A DNA stretch of 37,041 bases from Planctomycetota bacterium (GCA_016213895.1 JACQZJ010000174.1:1-37041); one strand, 5' to 3'; shown: positions 16,446 to 25,018, numbered from the stretch's first letter. Notes: generated by a model not told the origin, from the sequence alone. Numbers and translations are program-made.

Positions 16446-16451
16446 TATCAT
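16446..16451 (+). promoter_or_regulatory. Possible -10 element of the NupG-like permease gene
   Basis: TATCAT is a 5/6 match to the -10 consensus. If used, transcription begins near 16458 and the hairpin at 16466-16485 lies in the leader of the permease message. No -35 hexamer is clear. Confidence 0.3.
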
Positions 16452-16465
16452 CCCGGCTTCCGCCG

Positions 16466-16500
16466 GCGGCGCCGCAAGGCGCCGCGGCGCGTTCTTTTTC
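16466..16500 (+). terminator. GNRA-loop hairpin with T-tract after the SGNH gene
   Basis: Perfect 8-bp stem GCGGCGCC / GGCGCCGC closed by the stable tetraloop GCAA (16474-16477), then six G/C bases and TTCTTTTTC (16492-16500). It fits an intrinsic terminator for the upstream operon, except that the T-tract starts several bases after the stem. Because a -10-like element precedes it, it could instead be a leader hairpin of the permease gene. Confidence 0.45.
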
Positions 16501-16513
16501 GGCAGGTGAAAAG

Positions 16514-17761
16514 ATGAACGCAAGCGGCCAATCCCCCAGCTACACGGGCACGCGCCTCTCCGTGATGATGTTCCTGGAGTTCTTCATCTGGGGCGCCTGG
16601 TACGTCACCGTGGGCAACTTCGTCAAGGCCCACGGCATGAGCGAGCTGGGCGGCTGGCCCTACACCGTGGGGCCGATCGCCGCGATCATCTCGCCGTTCT
16701 TCCTGGGCATGATCGCCGACCGCTTCTTCGCCACGCAGAAGGTCTTGGGCGTGATGCTGCTTTGCGCGGCCGTGCCCATGTTCCTCGCGCCGGCCGCGGC
16801 CAGCGCCGGACCGTGGGTCTTCATCGGCGTGCTGCAGGCGCACATGCTGTTCTACATGCCCACCCTCGGCCTCACCAACACGCTGACCTTCCACAACATC
16901 ACCAACCAGGAGAAGCAGTTCCCGATCATCCGCGTGTTCGGCACCATCGGCTGGATCGTGGCCGGCCTGATCGTGAGCCGCGTACTGCACGCCGACTTCG
17001 GCCCGGCGCAGTTCTACGTCACGGGCGCCGCCTGCGTGGCGCTCGGCCTGTTCAGCTTCACGCTGCCGCACACGCCGCCGCCCGCCAAGGGCAAGGCGGC
17101 GAGCGCCAAGGAAATCCTCGGGCTCGGCGCCCTGAAGAGGCTCTCGTCCGCTCCCTTCTGGATCTTCCTCGCCAGCTCCTTCCTGATCTGCATCCCGCTG
17201 GCCGCGTACTACGCCTACGCGCCGGTCTTCATGGGCGACACGGGCAAGGAGAACCCCGGGGCGTGGATGTCGGTCGGGCAGGGCTTCGAGGTCTTCTTCA
17301 TGTTCGTCATGCCCTGGTTCTTCGTGCGCCTGGGCGTGAAGTGGATGCTGCTCGTCGGCATGCTGGCCTGGGTGACGCGCTACGGCCTGTTCGCCGCGGC
17401 CGCGCCCGGCGGGGTCTTCTGGATGATCCTGATCGGCGTCGCCCTGCACGGCATCTGCTACGACTTCTTCTTCGTCACCGGCCAGATCTACGTGGACAAG
17501 AAGTCGGTCCCCGAGGTGCGCGGCCAGGCGCAGGGGCTGCTGGTCCTCGTGACCCAGGGCATCGGCATGCTGATCGGCGCGCGCGTGGCCGAGGTCCTGA
17601 AGAACCGGCTGGTGAGCGGCTCGGGTTCTGAACTGCTCGCCAGCTACGGACGCTTCTGGCTCATCCCCTGCCTTGCGGCCGGCGTGGTCATGATCCTCTT
17701 CCTTCTGCTCTTCCGGGACCGCGGCGTGAACGCGAAGGGGGCGGGCAAGGGCAGCGGCTGA
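16514..17761 (+). CDS. NupG-like nucleoside:H+ symporter (MFS)
   Basis: 415-residue, twelve-helix transporter of the nucleoside:H+ symporter branch of the MFS. It begins RLSVMMFLEFFIWGAWYV, and contains ADRFFATQKVL in the helix 2-3 loop, FGTIGWIVAG, and HGICYDFFFVTGQIYVDKK in the helix 10 region, all strongly conserved in NupG-like permeases of planctomycetes and Bacteroidetes. Many of these take up sugars or unknown compounds and sit beside MocA/ThuA genes, so the substrate may be a product of the upstream operon rather than a nucleoside. ATG 16514 has AGGTG upstream. The C-terminus is a short Lys/Gly-rich tail. Confidence 0.9.
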   Translation: MNASGQSPSYTGTRLSVMMFLEFFIWGAWYVTVGNFVKAHGMSELGGWPYTVGPIAAIISPFFLGMIADRFFATQKVLGVMLLCAAVPMFLAPAAASAGPWVFIGVLQAHMLFYMPTLGLTNTLTFHNITNQEKQFPIIRVFGTIGWIVAGLIVSRVLHADFGPAQFYVTGAACVALGLFSFTLPHTPPPAKGKAASAKEILGLGALKRLSSAPFWIFLASSFLICIPLAAYYAYAPVFMGDTGKENPGAWMSVGQGFEVFFMFVMPWFFVRLGVKWMLLVGMLAWVTRYGLFAAAAPGGVFWMILIGVALHGICYDFFFVTGQIYVDKKSVPEVRGQAQGLLVLVTQGIGMLIGARVAEVLKNRLVSGSGSELLASYGRFWLIPCLAAGVVMILFLLLFRDRGVNAKGAGKGSG

Positions 17762-17836
17762 AGGGGTCGATGCTCCAAGGCCGCGCTGCCGCAAGTGGTC
17801 TATTCAGAGGATCTTGAGCATCCAGCCAAACGCGCC

Positions 17837-17871
17837 TTGCAACATTGGAATTGAATTCCATGATTGCGTGA
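17837..17871 (+). promoter_or_regulatory. Promoter with operator-like palindrome, first DUF4143 ATPase gene
   Basis: An unusually A/T-rich patch. TTGCAA (17837-17842) and CATGAT (17859-17864, 4/6 to consensus) are 16 bases apart, and +1 would fall at 17871-17872, the ATG itself. Between them is a perfect palindrome with a one-base centre: TGGAATT (17846-17852), G, AATTCCA (17854-17860). No Shine-Dalgarno precedes the ATG. The arrangement resembles that at 35567-35605 before the second ATPase gene. Confidence 0.45.
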
Positions 17872-19068
17872 ATGATCGAGCGTTCCCTTGCGTCGCACGT
17901 CGCTCGCCTCCGGTGCGGCTACCCGGCCGTCTCCATCACCGGACCGCGCCAGTCTGGAAAGACCACCTTCGCCCGGGAGACCTTCTCGGACCTGCCATGC
18001 GTCAACCTCGAAAGCCCGCTGGAGCGAGCCGAGGTCGCCGATGATCCGCTTGGCTTCCTGGCGAGGTTCCCGGAGGGGGCGATTCTCGATGAGGTCCAGA
18101 ACGTCCCTGACCTGCTCTCCTTCCTGCAGGTGCGGATCGACGAGGACCAGAAGATGGGTCGTTGGATCCTCACCGGCTCACGACAGATGGAACTGACGCG
18201 CGGGGTGACCCAGTCCCTCGCCGGCCGGGTCGCGTTGCTCGATCTCCTGCCCTTCTCCCTCGCGGAGCTGGCCGATGCGCCGAGGCGGCCGAGCACCCTG
18301 CCCGACGCGGTCTTGCGCGGCGGCTACCCTGCGCTCTACGACCCGAGCCGCGACCTCGAACCCGCGCGCTGGCTCGAGAACTACCTCGCCACCCTGGTCA
18401 ACCGGGACATTCGGCAGATCCTCGAAGTGCAGAACCGCACGGCCTTCGATCGCTTCCTCGGGCTCTGCGCGGCCCGCACCGCGCAGATGTTCAAGATGAG
18501 CGAGCTGGCCAGGGACTGTGCGGTCGACAACAAGACGATCCAGGCGTGGCTCAGAGTCCTGGAGGAATGCTACGTCGTCCGCCTGCTGCGTGCTCACCAT
18601 CGGAACTTCGGCAAGCGGCTGGTGAAAAGCCCCAAGCTCTACTTCATCGACTCAGGCCTCGCCTGCCGCCTCTTGCACATCAGCGACGTCAACCAGCTCC
18701 GCGTCCATCCCCTGTGGGGCGCGCTCGTAGAGACCTGGTGCTTCGGCGAGATCCTGAAATCCCGCGTGCACCGCGGGGTTCGGCCGGACATGTGGTTCTG
18801 GCGCTCGAGCGACGGCATCGAGGTGGACATCGTCATCGAGACCGGCGGCGGCGTCTTGCTGCCCATCGAGATCAGGGCGAGCGCGACCCCGTTCCCGGCC
18901 GATGCCGCGGGCATCCGGAAGCTCCGCGAGCTGAGCAGCCGCGAGCCCGGCGCGGCCATCGCGCCCGGTCTGGTCGTCTACGCGGGCGCCGAGCAGCGGC
19001 CCGCAGGCGAGGACCGCTTTGTGCCGTGGAACGCCATCGCCGAGGCGTTGGCGGGCCGCGCCGGTTGA
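17872..19068 (+). CDS. AAA ATPase with DUF4143 domain
   Basis: 398-residue ATPase of the large AAA_14/DUF4143 group. Walker A is GPRQSGKTT (24-32) and Walker B ends in DE at 73-74 (AILDEVQ). LTGSRQ is the sensor-1 region. A winged-helix-like segment follows (FKMSELARDCAVDNKTIQAW). The C-terminal DUF4143 part has the outline of a PD-(D/E)xK nuclease (EVDIVIE, then PIEIRAS), but the usual final lysine is arginine here. The cellular role of this family is unknown; members are often scattered, horizontally moved and sometimes grouped with toxin-antitoxin genes. The first in-frame ATG is used; no ribosome site is seen. It converges on the GH127 gene. Confidence 0.88.
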   Translation: MIERSLASHVARLRCGYPAVSITGPRQSGKTTFARETFSDLPCVNLESPLERAEVADDPLGFLARFPEGAILDEVQNVPDLLSFLQVRIDEDQKMGRWILTGSRQMELTRGVTQSLAGRVALLDLLPFSLAELADAPRRPSTLPDAVLRGGYPALYDPSRDLEPARWLENYLATLVNRDIRQILEVQNRTAFDRFLGLCAARTAQMFKMSELARDCAVDNKTIQAWLRVLEECYVVRLLRAHHRNFGKRLVKSPKLYFIDSGLACRLLHISDVNQLRVHPLWGALVETWCFGEILKSRVHRGVRPDMWFWRSSDGIEVDIVIETGGGVLLPIEIRASATPFPADAAGIRKLRELSSREPGAAIAPGLVVYAGAEQRPAGEDRFVPWNAIAEALAGRAG

Positions 19069-19095
19069 TGCGGGCCGATCGCCCGGCGCCGCAGC

Positions 19096-21486
19096 TCACT
19101 CGACCGTCCACTCGTGGATGCCGGCAGAGAAGCCCTCGGGGAGCCGAACCTCCAGGCGCAGGCCGGTGGTCAGGACCGGCTCGAACGCGACGCGGTTGAA
19201 GCGGTCCTTGTCCACGCCGAAGGGGCCGGCGGCCGCGACCGGCTTCCACGCGTCGCCGTCCCGGTAGAGGAGCGACCAGGAGGCAGGCACGCGGCACTCG
19301 CCCCGGCCGGTGTCGTCGAACCAGTAGACGCTCGCGCGCGAAACGGACTCTGCCTGCGCGAACTCGAGCTCCACCGTTTCGACGGTTCCCTTCCTCGGCC
19401 ACCAGTGGAAGAAGGGGACCTCGTGGTCCCCTGAGCTCGCGGGCTCGAGGCGGTCGTTGATCGCCCCCGGGTTCGTGCCGCCGGACGTGGTGAGCCGCGC
19501 CGCCGAGGCGAGAGTCGGCCGCGGCAGGGGACGCGCCGCCCTGCGCTCGCCTGCCAGCCAGACTGTCATCTCGCCCGGGCCCCGGTGCGCCCAGACGCAG
19601 TAGGGAACGGCGAGGAACTCCTGCTCGGCCTCCTCGACCGTCCCCTCCGCCTCGCCCTGCGCGAACGCGATCCCGCGGCCGCGCACGACCGTGACCCCGC
19701 CGAGCAGGTCCGCGCGAGGTTCGGCGCTGAGTTCCGCGTCATCCGGCACGAGCAGGTTCAGCACGCGCCCGCCAGCGTGATCCGCACCCTCGAGGCAGTA
19801 GACGATCGGCCCGCGCTGCAGCGCGACCCTGCCCTGGTTCTCGCGCACCTTCTCGTCGCAGAGCACGCGCCGCACCGGCATGGGCAGCTCGAGCTCAATG
19901 ACGTCCCCCTTCTGCCACACGCGCCGCACACGCGCGAAGCCTCCCTCCAGCTCGAGCGCGCAGGGCGCGCCGTTCACGCTGAGCTCGGGCGAGGGCGCCC
20001 CCGCCTCGGCGAAGCGGTAGAGGCCGCCCGGCAGCGCCTCGCCGCGCGCCCAGCCGGGAACGCGCACGTACACCGTGAACTCGGCCTCGCGCTCCGGTTC
20101 GAGCACGAGGCGCACGTCCCCGTCCCACGGGTAGCGCGTCTCCTGGCGCACGAGCAACGCCCCCTGCCCCATCTCCACGCGCGCCTCTCCCGCGGCGAAG
20201 AGGATGACGAAAAGCTCGTCTCCGCGCTGCGCGTAGGCGTAGCCCGGGATCGAGGGGATGAAGCGCGCCACGTTGCCCGGGCAACAGGCGCAACCGAACC
20301 ACGGGCTGCGCTGGTGCTGCCCGCGCGACTCGAGCGGGTTGTCGTAGAAGAAGGCGTCGCCGCCGAGCGACACGCCCGAGAGCACGCCGTTCATGAGCAC
20401 GCGCTCCAGCACGTCGGCGTACTTGGCGTCCGCGTGCAGGAGCACCATGCGGTGGTTCCACATGGCGTTGCCGATGGCGGCGCAGGTCTCGCAGTAGGCC
20501 GTCAGGTTCGGCAGCTCGTAGTCCTCGCCGAAGGCCTCTCCGTCCCCGCGCGCGCCCACGCCGCCGGTCACGTAGAGCTTCCTGCCAACGACGTTCTCGA
20601 AGAGGCGGTCGATCGCCCGCACGTATTCCTGGTCGCCGCACAGCGCGGCCACGTCCGCCATTCCGGCGTAGAGGTACGTGGCGCGCACGGCGTGGCCCAC
20701 GGCCTCCTCCTGCTCGACCACCGGCAGGTGGTCCTGGCTGTAGGCGCCGTACAGCTCGCGGCCGCGCGCGCGACCGCGCTCGTCGAGAAAGAACTTCGCG
20801 AGCTTCAGGTACTTCTCGTCGCCCGTGGCGCGAAAGAGCTTCACCAGCCCCATCTCGATGACCTGGTGGCCGGGCGGCGCGCGCAGCCCCTCTTCGCCGA
20901 AGGTGCGCGCGACCAGGTCCGCGTTCTTCAGGGCCACCTCCAGGAGCGAACGCTTGCCCGTGGCGCGGAAGTGCGCGACCGCCGCCTCGTAGAGGTGCCC
21001 GGCGTTGTACAGCTCGTGGCTGCCCGAGAGCCTGGACCAGCGCTCGGGACCGAACCACCTCTCGAGGCGCGTGGCGCCGTTCGTGCGGCAGGTGTAGAGG
21101 TAGCCGTCGTCTTCCTGCGCCGCGGCGATCTTCTCGATCAGGCCGTCCAGGTACTGCTCGAGGTCGGGATCGCGCCGCACGCTGAGCGAGTAGCTCGCGC
21201 CCTCGAGGATCTTGTACGGGTCCGTGTCGTCGAACGGGAAGTCGCCGCGGTGTTCCCCTTCGAGCAGGCCGCCGGCAATGGCGAAGTTGTCGATGCGGCC
21301 GGTCTCCTCGCACTTGGCGAAGGCGTAGGGGATGGTCACGCGCCGGTTGGTCTCGAGGCGCGGCGCGAAGAACTCGTCGGCGAAGCGCACGGCGGTGAAG
21401 GGGACCGGCTGCAGCGGATAGTCCGCCGCGCCGCTCGCGCTTCCCGCCGCCGCGAACACGGTGAGAGCCGCTGCCATCCATCGCAT
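19096..21486 (-). CDS. GH127-type glycoside hydrolase (beta-L-arabinofuranosidase-like), secreted
   Basis: 796-residue exported enzyme. Residues 1-20 are a Sec signal (MRWMAAALTVFAAAGSASG). The (alpha/alpha)6 domain follows, with the GH127 zinc/thiolate site intact: E333 and C335 in YCETCAAIGN, C401 and C402 in CACCPGN. In characterised GH127 enzymes the equivalent cysteine is the nucleophile and removes beta-L-arabinofuranose. Other family pieces are LETNRRVTIPYAF, GSHELYNAGH and YVTGGVGARG. After about residue 650 an extra domain (GTNPGAINDRLEP through RFNRVAFEP to the end) looks like a carbohydrate-binding or discoidin-like module. ATG 21486 has AGGG upstream. Divergent from the EF-hand methyltransferase gene. 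Confidence 0.92.
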   Translation of the reverse strand: MRWMAAALTVFAAAGSASGAADYPLQPVPFTAVRFADEFFAPRLETNRRVTIPYAFAKCEETGRIDNFAIAGGLLEGEHRGDFPFDDTDPYKILEGASYSLSVRRDPDLEQYLDGLIEKIAAAQEDDGYLYTCRTNGATRLERWFGPERWSRLSGSHELYNAGHLYEAAVAHFRATGKRSLLEVALKNADLVARTFGEEGLRAPPGHQVIEMGLVKLFRATGDEKYLKLAKFFLDERGRARGRELYGAYSQDHLPVVEQEEAVGHAVRATYLYAGMADVAALCGDQEYVRAIDRLFENVVGRKLYVTGGVGARGDGEAFGEDYELPNLTAYCETCAAIGNAMWNHRMVLLHADAKYADVLERVLMNGVLSGVSLGGDAFFYDNPLESRGQHQRSPWFGCACCPGNVARFIPSIPGYAYAQRGDELFVILFAAGEARVEMGQGALLVRQETRYPWDGDVRLVLEPEREAEFTVYVRVPGWARGEALPGGLYRFAEAGAPSPELSVNGAPCALELEGGFARVRRVWQKGDVIELELPMPVRRVLCDEKVRENQGRVALQRGPIVYCLEGADHAGGRVLNLLVPDDAELSAEPRADLLGGVTVVRGRGIAFAQGEAEGTVEEAEQEFLAVPYCVWAHRGPGEMTVWLAGERRAARPLPRPTLASAARLTTSGGTNPGAINDRLEPASSGDHEVPFFHWWPRKGTVETVELEFAQAESVSRASVYWFDDTGRGECRVPASWSLLYRDGDAWKPVAAAGPFGVDKDRFNRVAFEPVLTTGLRLEVRLPEGFSAGIHEWTVE

Positions 21487-21533
21487 GCCCTGCCACTCTA
21501 CCTGCCGGCCTGGCGCGGCGCTGGCGCGCCATG

Positions 21534-21544
21534 TAGAACGTCCC
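21534..21544 (-). promoter_or_regulatory. Shared 11-mer upstream of the GH127 gene
   Basis: On the minus strand GGGACGTTCTA runs into CAT, giving a -10-like TACATG about 45 bases before the GH127 start. The identical 11-mer lies upstream of the M1/M28 peptidase gene (31429-31439), where it runs into a better -10, TATTAT. It may be a shared promoter or regulator site, but chance cannot be excluded. Confidence 0.25.
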
Positions 21545-21594
21545 GCACGCGCCTCGCGCAGGAGGCCCTGCCGCTTGAACCACCAGAGGTGACC

Positions 21595-22392
21595 ATGAAG
21601 ATGCTGGCTGCCGCCCTTCTCGCCCTCGCCCTGGCCCTCCTCTCCGCCGGCCAGGGCGGCGAGGCGCCGGACTCCTGCCCGCTCGTCCTCGCGCTCGACG
21701 CGGACGGCGACGGGACGCTCTCCCGCTCCGAGGTCGAGGGCGCCTCGGCCGCGCTCCTCGGGCTCGATTCGGACGGAGACGGCGCGCTCTCCCCGGAGGA
21801 ATACGGCCGCGCGCGCCCCGCCGCCGGCCGCACGCCCGAAGCCGCTTCCCGGATCCTCGCGGTGCTCGGCGAGCTGAACCAGGACCGGGGCGGAAACATG
21901 AACGTCCCGGAGGAGGACGGCCGCCTGCTGCGGCTCCTGGCCGAGGCCGCGGGCGCGCGGAACGCGGTCGAGATCGGCACGTCGAACGGCTACTCCGGCC
22001 TATGGATCTCCCTGGCGCTCTGCTCGACCGGCGGCAGCCTCACCACCTTCGAGATCGACCCGGAGCGGGCACAGCGCGCGCATGAGAACTTCGCCAAGGC
22101 GGGCGTCGCCGACCTCGTCACCATCGTCCTCGGCGACGCCCACGAGGAAGTGCTGAAGCTGCGGGAGCCCATCGACGTCCTCTTTCTCGACGCCGACAAG
22201 CCGGGCTACGTCGATTACCTCGAGAAGCTCAAGCCGCTCATCCGTCCGGGCGGTCTGGTGCTCGCCCACAACATGAGGCGGCCGGAGCCCGATCCGCGCT
22301 TCATCGAGGCGATCACGACCGATCCCGAGCTGGAGACGCTCTTCCTGCACATGGAAGACGCGGGCATGGCCGTCACGCTGAAGAAGCGCTGA
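21595..22392 (+). CDS. Exported EF-hand / SAM-dependent O-methyltransferase
   Basis: 265-residue fusion. Residues 1-19 are a hydrophobic export signal or anchor (MKMLAAALLALALALLSAG). Two canonical 12-residue EF-hand loops follow at 35-46 and 58-69 (DADGDGTLSRSE, DSDGDGALSPEE), so Ca2+ binding is expected. From about 80 to the end is a class I methyltransferase of the caffeoyl-CoA/catechol O-methyltransferase type: EIGTSNGYSG (SAM loop), FEIDPERA, VLFLDADKPGYVDYL (metal/catalytic Asp region). SAM is not normally available outside the cytoplasm, so export of this enzyme is odd. ATG 21595 has AGAGGTG upstream. The acceptor is unknown. Confidence 0.85.
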   Translation: MKMLAAALLALALALLSAGQGGEAPDSCPLVLALDADGDGTLSRSEVEGASAALLGLDSDGDGALSPEEYGRARPAAGRTPEAASRILAVLGELNQDRGGNMNVPEEDGRLLRLLAEAAGARNAVEIGTSNGYSGLWISLALCSTGGSLTTFEIDPERAQRAHENFAKAGVADLVTIVLGDAHEEVLKLREPIDVLFLDADKPGYVDYLEKLKPLIRPGGLVLAHNMRRPEPDPRFIEAITTDPELETLFLHMEDAGMAVTLKKR

Positions 22393-22396
22393 GGCG

Positions 22397-22420
22397 GCGG
22401 GCGCCAGCGAGGGCGCCCGC
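22397..22420. terminator. Bidirectional hairpin between convergent genes
   Basis: Perfect 9-bp stem GCGGGCGCC / GGCGCCCGC with loop AGCGAG fills the gap between the methyltransferase gene and the convergent chemoreceptor gene. No T-run on either side. Confidence 0.5.
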
Positions 22421-22425
22421 ACGCG

Positions 22426-24150
22426 TCAGAAGTCGGCGAAGCCGTCCTCGCCCACGGCGGCGCCGACCGGCTGAGGGCTCTCCTCCGCCCGATCCCGCGG
22501 CGCGCGCATGCGCGGCTGCTCAGGCGGAGCCTCCCGCGCCAGGGATGACTCCGCCGGGGCCGTCCACACGGACTCCGTCCGGGCCGCCGCGCCCTGCTGC
22601 TCCCGGCGCTCGCGGTCGACGACGACCAGCGCCTCCAGCTCCTCCACCACGTGGCCGAGCGATCCGGACTGCGACTTCAGCTCCGCGGCAGCCGCCGCGG
22701 ACTCCTCCGCGCACGCAGCGTTCGCCTGCGTCACCTTGTCCACCTCGCTCACCGCCGTGAACAGGCCCTGCATGCCCTCGGATTGCTCGTGCGTCGCGCG
22801 CGTGATCGCCTCGACCAGCGCCGACTGCTCGTCGCTCGCCGCCGCCATCTGGTCGATGAGGTTCATCACCGTGGTCACTCCCTCGCCGATCTTGCCGAGA
22901 GCCTGCTGCACCGTCTCGCCCACGGCAAAACCGTGGTCGGCGTTCTTCACCGACTCCTCGATCAGATCGGCTGTCTCCGTGGCCGCGGCCCCGGAGCGCT
23001 GCGCCAGGCTGCGCACCTCCGACGCCACCACCGCGAAGCCCTTCCCCGCCTCGCCGGCGCGCGCCGCCTCCACGGCCGCGTTCAGCGCCAGCAGGTTGGT
23101 CTGGAAGGCGATCTCGTCGATCGTCTTGATGATCCTGCTGGTCTTCTCGGACGAGGACTTGATCTCCTTCATGGCCGCGCCGAGCTTCTCCACGGCTTCC
23201 TGGCCCACGACCACGTCGCCGTGCACCAGATCCGCCTTGCCCTTGGCCTCTCGCGCGCTCACCGCGTTGTGCTTGGCCCGCTCGTTCACCTGGGCGGCGT
23301 TCTCGGCGGTCTGCTTGACCATCGCGCTGACCTCGTTCACCGAGGCGCTCGCCTCCTCCAGGCTCGCCGCCTGCTCGCTCGCCCCGGCAGCCAGCGACTG
23401 GCTCGAGGCAGCCACTTCCGCGGAGGCACAGTTCACCTGGGCGGCGCCCTGGCGCAGGGCCAACGCGGTCTCCTTCAGGCGCCGCGCGATGCCGCGCGCC
23501 ACGAACCACGCCATGCCCACGCCCAGGAGCATCGCCACCAGGGCAAGCGCTCCCACCAGCGCCTGCGTCAGCGAGGCCGTGCTCAGCGTTTCGGCGTTGG
23601 CCTCGTCGGCCACGCCGCGCACCGCGTCCCGTGCCCGGCCCAGCAGCACCTGCATGTCTTCCAAGGCTGGCCGCGTCGCCTGCGCGTACAGAGTCATGAC
23701 CTGGCTCGCACGCTCCGCGTCCTTTGAACCGGCCGTCCCGCGTCCGGCCAGGACTTGCTTGATCTCGCCGGCGGACGAGTGCAGCTTCGCGTGAACGCCC
23801 TCGATCTCCTTGAGGATGGTCACCAGCCCGGGCACGGCTTGCTGCGCCTCGACTCGAGCATCGCCGTACATCCATTGGCCGAACGCGCACTTGTGATCGT
23901 CCGTTTGCACGTCGAGGGCTCCGCCTTCCTCGTCGAAGACCACGGACCTGACCTTGTCTCCCCACTTGAGGTGGTCGATCTCCCTCTCGGCCAGCCCGGT
24001 GATGAGCAGGTTCTTGGCGACGGAGCCGCGCGCGTTGTTGCTCATGCTGTGGATGCCGATGAAGCTCGTCGCACCCATCGCCGCCAGCACGGCAAGGACC
24101 GAGCCGAAGCCCCATCCAAGTCTCTTGCTCACCGTCATGGTCGTGGCCAC
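22426..24150 (-). CDS. Methyl-accepting chemotaxis protein with N-terminal CZB zinc domain
   Basis: 574-residue chemoreceptor. The first membrane helix is about 11-33 and the second about 193-217. Between them is a chemoreceptor zinc-binding (CZB) domain with the full 3His-1Cys set: H60 (DHLKW), C88 ([12 protein letters not shown]), H120 and H124. The cytoplasmic part is a long coiled coil with the standard hairpin tip [21 protein letters not shown]. The tail ends in DGFADF. CZB domains sense zinc or hypochlorous acid; most occur at the cytoplasmic end, so a placement between the membrane helices is less common. Start GTG 24150 with GAGGAG eight bases ahead; ATG 24138 is possible. No other chemotaxis gene is nearby. 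Confidence 0.92.
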   Translation of the reverse strand: MATTMTVSKRLGWGFGSVLAVLAAMGATSFIGIHSMSNNARGSVAKNLLITGLAEREIDHLKWGDKVRSVVFDEEGGALDVQTDDHKCAFGQWMYGDARVEAQQAVPGLVTILKEIEGVHAKLHSSAGEIKQVLAGRGTAGSKDAERASQVMTLYAQATRPALEDMQVLLGRARDAVRGVADEANAETLSTASLTQALVGALALVAMLLGVGMAWFVARGIARRLKETALALRQGAAQVNCASAEVAASSQSLAAGASEQAASLEEASASVNEVSAMVKQTAENAAQVNERAKHNAVSAREAKGKADLVHGDVVVGQEAVEKLGAAMKEIKSSSEKTSRIIKTIDEIAFQTNLLALNAAVEAARAGEAGKGFAVVASEVRSLAQRSGAAATETADLIEESVKNADHGFAVGETVQQALGKIGEGVTTVMNLIDQMAAASDEQSALVEAITRATHEQSEGMQGLFTAVSEVDKVTQANAACAEESAAAAAELKSQSGSLGHVVEELEALVVVDRERREQQGAAARTESVWTAPAESSLAREAPPEQPRMRAPRDRAEESPQPVGAAVGEDGFADF

Positions 24151-24336
24151 GGTCGGTTCTCCTCTCGATCAGTTTCCTCTGGTCAAAGTAGTGGCCCCCT
24201 TCCACGACAGAAGCACGGCGCCGTCGTGTTCCCGCGCCTGCAGATTCGGAGATTCCCAGAACTGGACTTGAGCCATTCTGCAGGAGCCGCGCGTACGCCC
24301 CCTTGCCGCGCTCCGGGCCGTGAGGCGCACGGGCTG

Positions 24337-24990
24337 TCAGATCAGGCCGTGCTCGGCCTTGAAGGCGGTCCAGTCGCGCTTCAGCCTGAGGAACTCCCCG
24401 ATGTCTTGCGCCAGCAGGAAGGGGTTCGTCAGGCGCTCGAGCGCGAGGGTCGAAGACGGGCGGCAGCCGTAGTCGTGGCCGGGCCAGACGGTGGTCTCTG
24501 CCGGCAGCTCGGCGAGCACGCGCCGCAGGCTGTCGTGTTCCCGGCGCGCGTCGCTCTCCGAGGAGGTGCCGCCGATCTTGCCCACGAAGAGCAGGTCGCC
24601 GGTGATCGCCACCTTCAGCTCGGGCAGGTGGAACAGGAGGTGATCATCGCAGTGTCCCGGCACATGCAGCACGCGCAGCTGGTAGGCGCCGATGGCAAGC
24701 ACCTCGCCGTCCTCGAGGGGCAGGTCCGGCGGGAGCGGCGCACCGCGCCAGGCGGCGATCCGCGCGCCCGTCTCGCGCTTGAGTTCGCCGTTGCCGTTCA
24801 CGTGGTCGCCGTGGCCGTGCGTGTTCAGGATGTGCGTGATCGCCAGCCCCTGCGCGCGCGCCCGCTCGAGCGCGAGCCGCGGGTGGAACGAGGGGTCGAT
24901 GACCACGGCCGCGCGCGCCGCCCGGTCGCCCAGCAGGTAGGCGAAGTTGCGGTCGCCGCCGATCCGGATCTGCTCGAGAATGAAGTTCAT
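24337..24990 (-). CDS. MBL-fold metallo-hydrolase (glyoxalase II / persulfide dioxygenase-like)
   Basis: 217-residue metallo-beta-lactamase-fold protein. The metal site is complete: THGHGDH (H58, H60, D62, H63), VPGHCDDH (H113), ITGDLLFVGKIGG (D132) and WPGHDYG. This pattern belongs to hydroxyacylglutathione hydrolases and the related persulfide dioxygenases (ETHE1). I start at ATG 24990; a GTG at 25011 would add seven residues. The upstream gene encodes a DUF2892 membrane protein, a domain often attached to rhodaneses in sulfide oxidation, which tips the balance slightly towards persulfide chemistry. There is no rhodanese in the window to settle it. The 186-base gap between this stop and the chemoreceptor start holds nothing I can name beyond the latter's GAGGAG. 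Confidence 0.88.
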   Translation of the reverse strand: MNFILEQIRIGGDRNFAYLLGDRAARAAVVIDPSFHPRLALERARAQGLAITHILNTHGHGDHVNGNGELKRETGARIAAWRGAPLPPDLPLEDGEVLAIGAYQLRVLHVPGHCDDHLLFHLPELKVAITGDLLFVGKIGGTSSESDARREHDSLRRVLAELPAETTVWPGHDYGCRPSSTLALERLTNPFLLAQDIGEFLRLKRDWTAFKAEHGLI

Positions 24991-25018
24991 GGCCGCGCCG
25001 CGCCGCTCCACGGCGCCG

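Noticed and set aside
19071-19085. Possible terminator between the first ATPase gene and the GH127 gene
   Set aside because: Only a 5-bp stem (CGGGC/GCCCG) with no T-run; too weak.
19585-21590. Plus-strand open frame running into the EF-hand methyltransferase
   Set aside because: It is antisense to the GH127 gene, whose catalytic motifs are intact; only the part from ATG 21595 has a ribosome site and domain matches.
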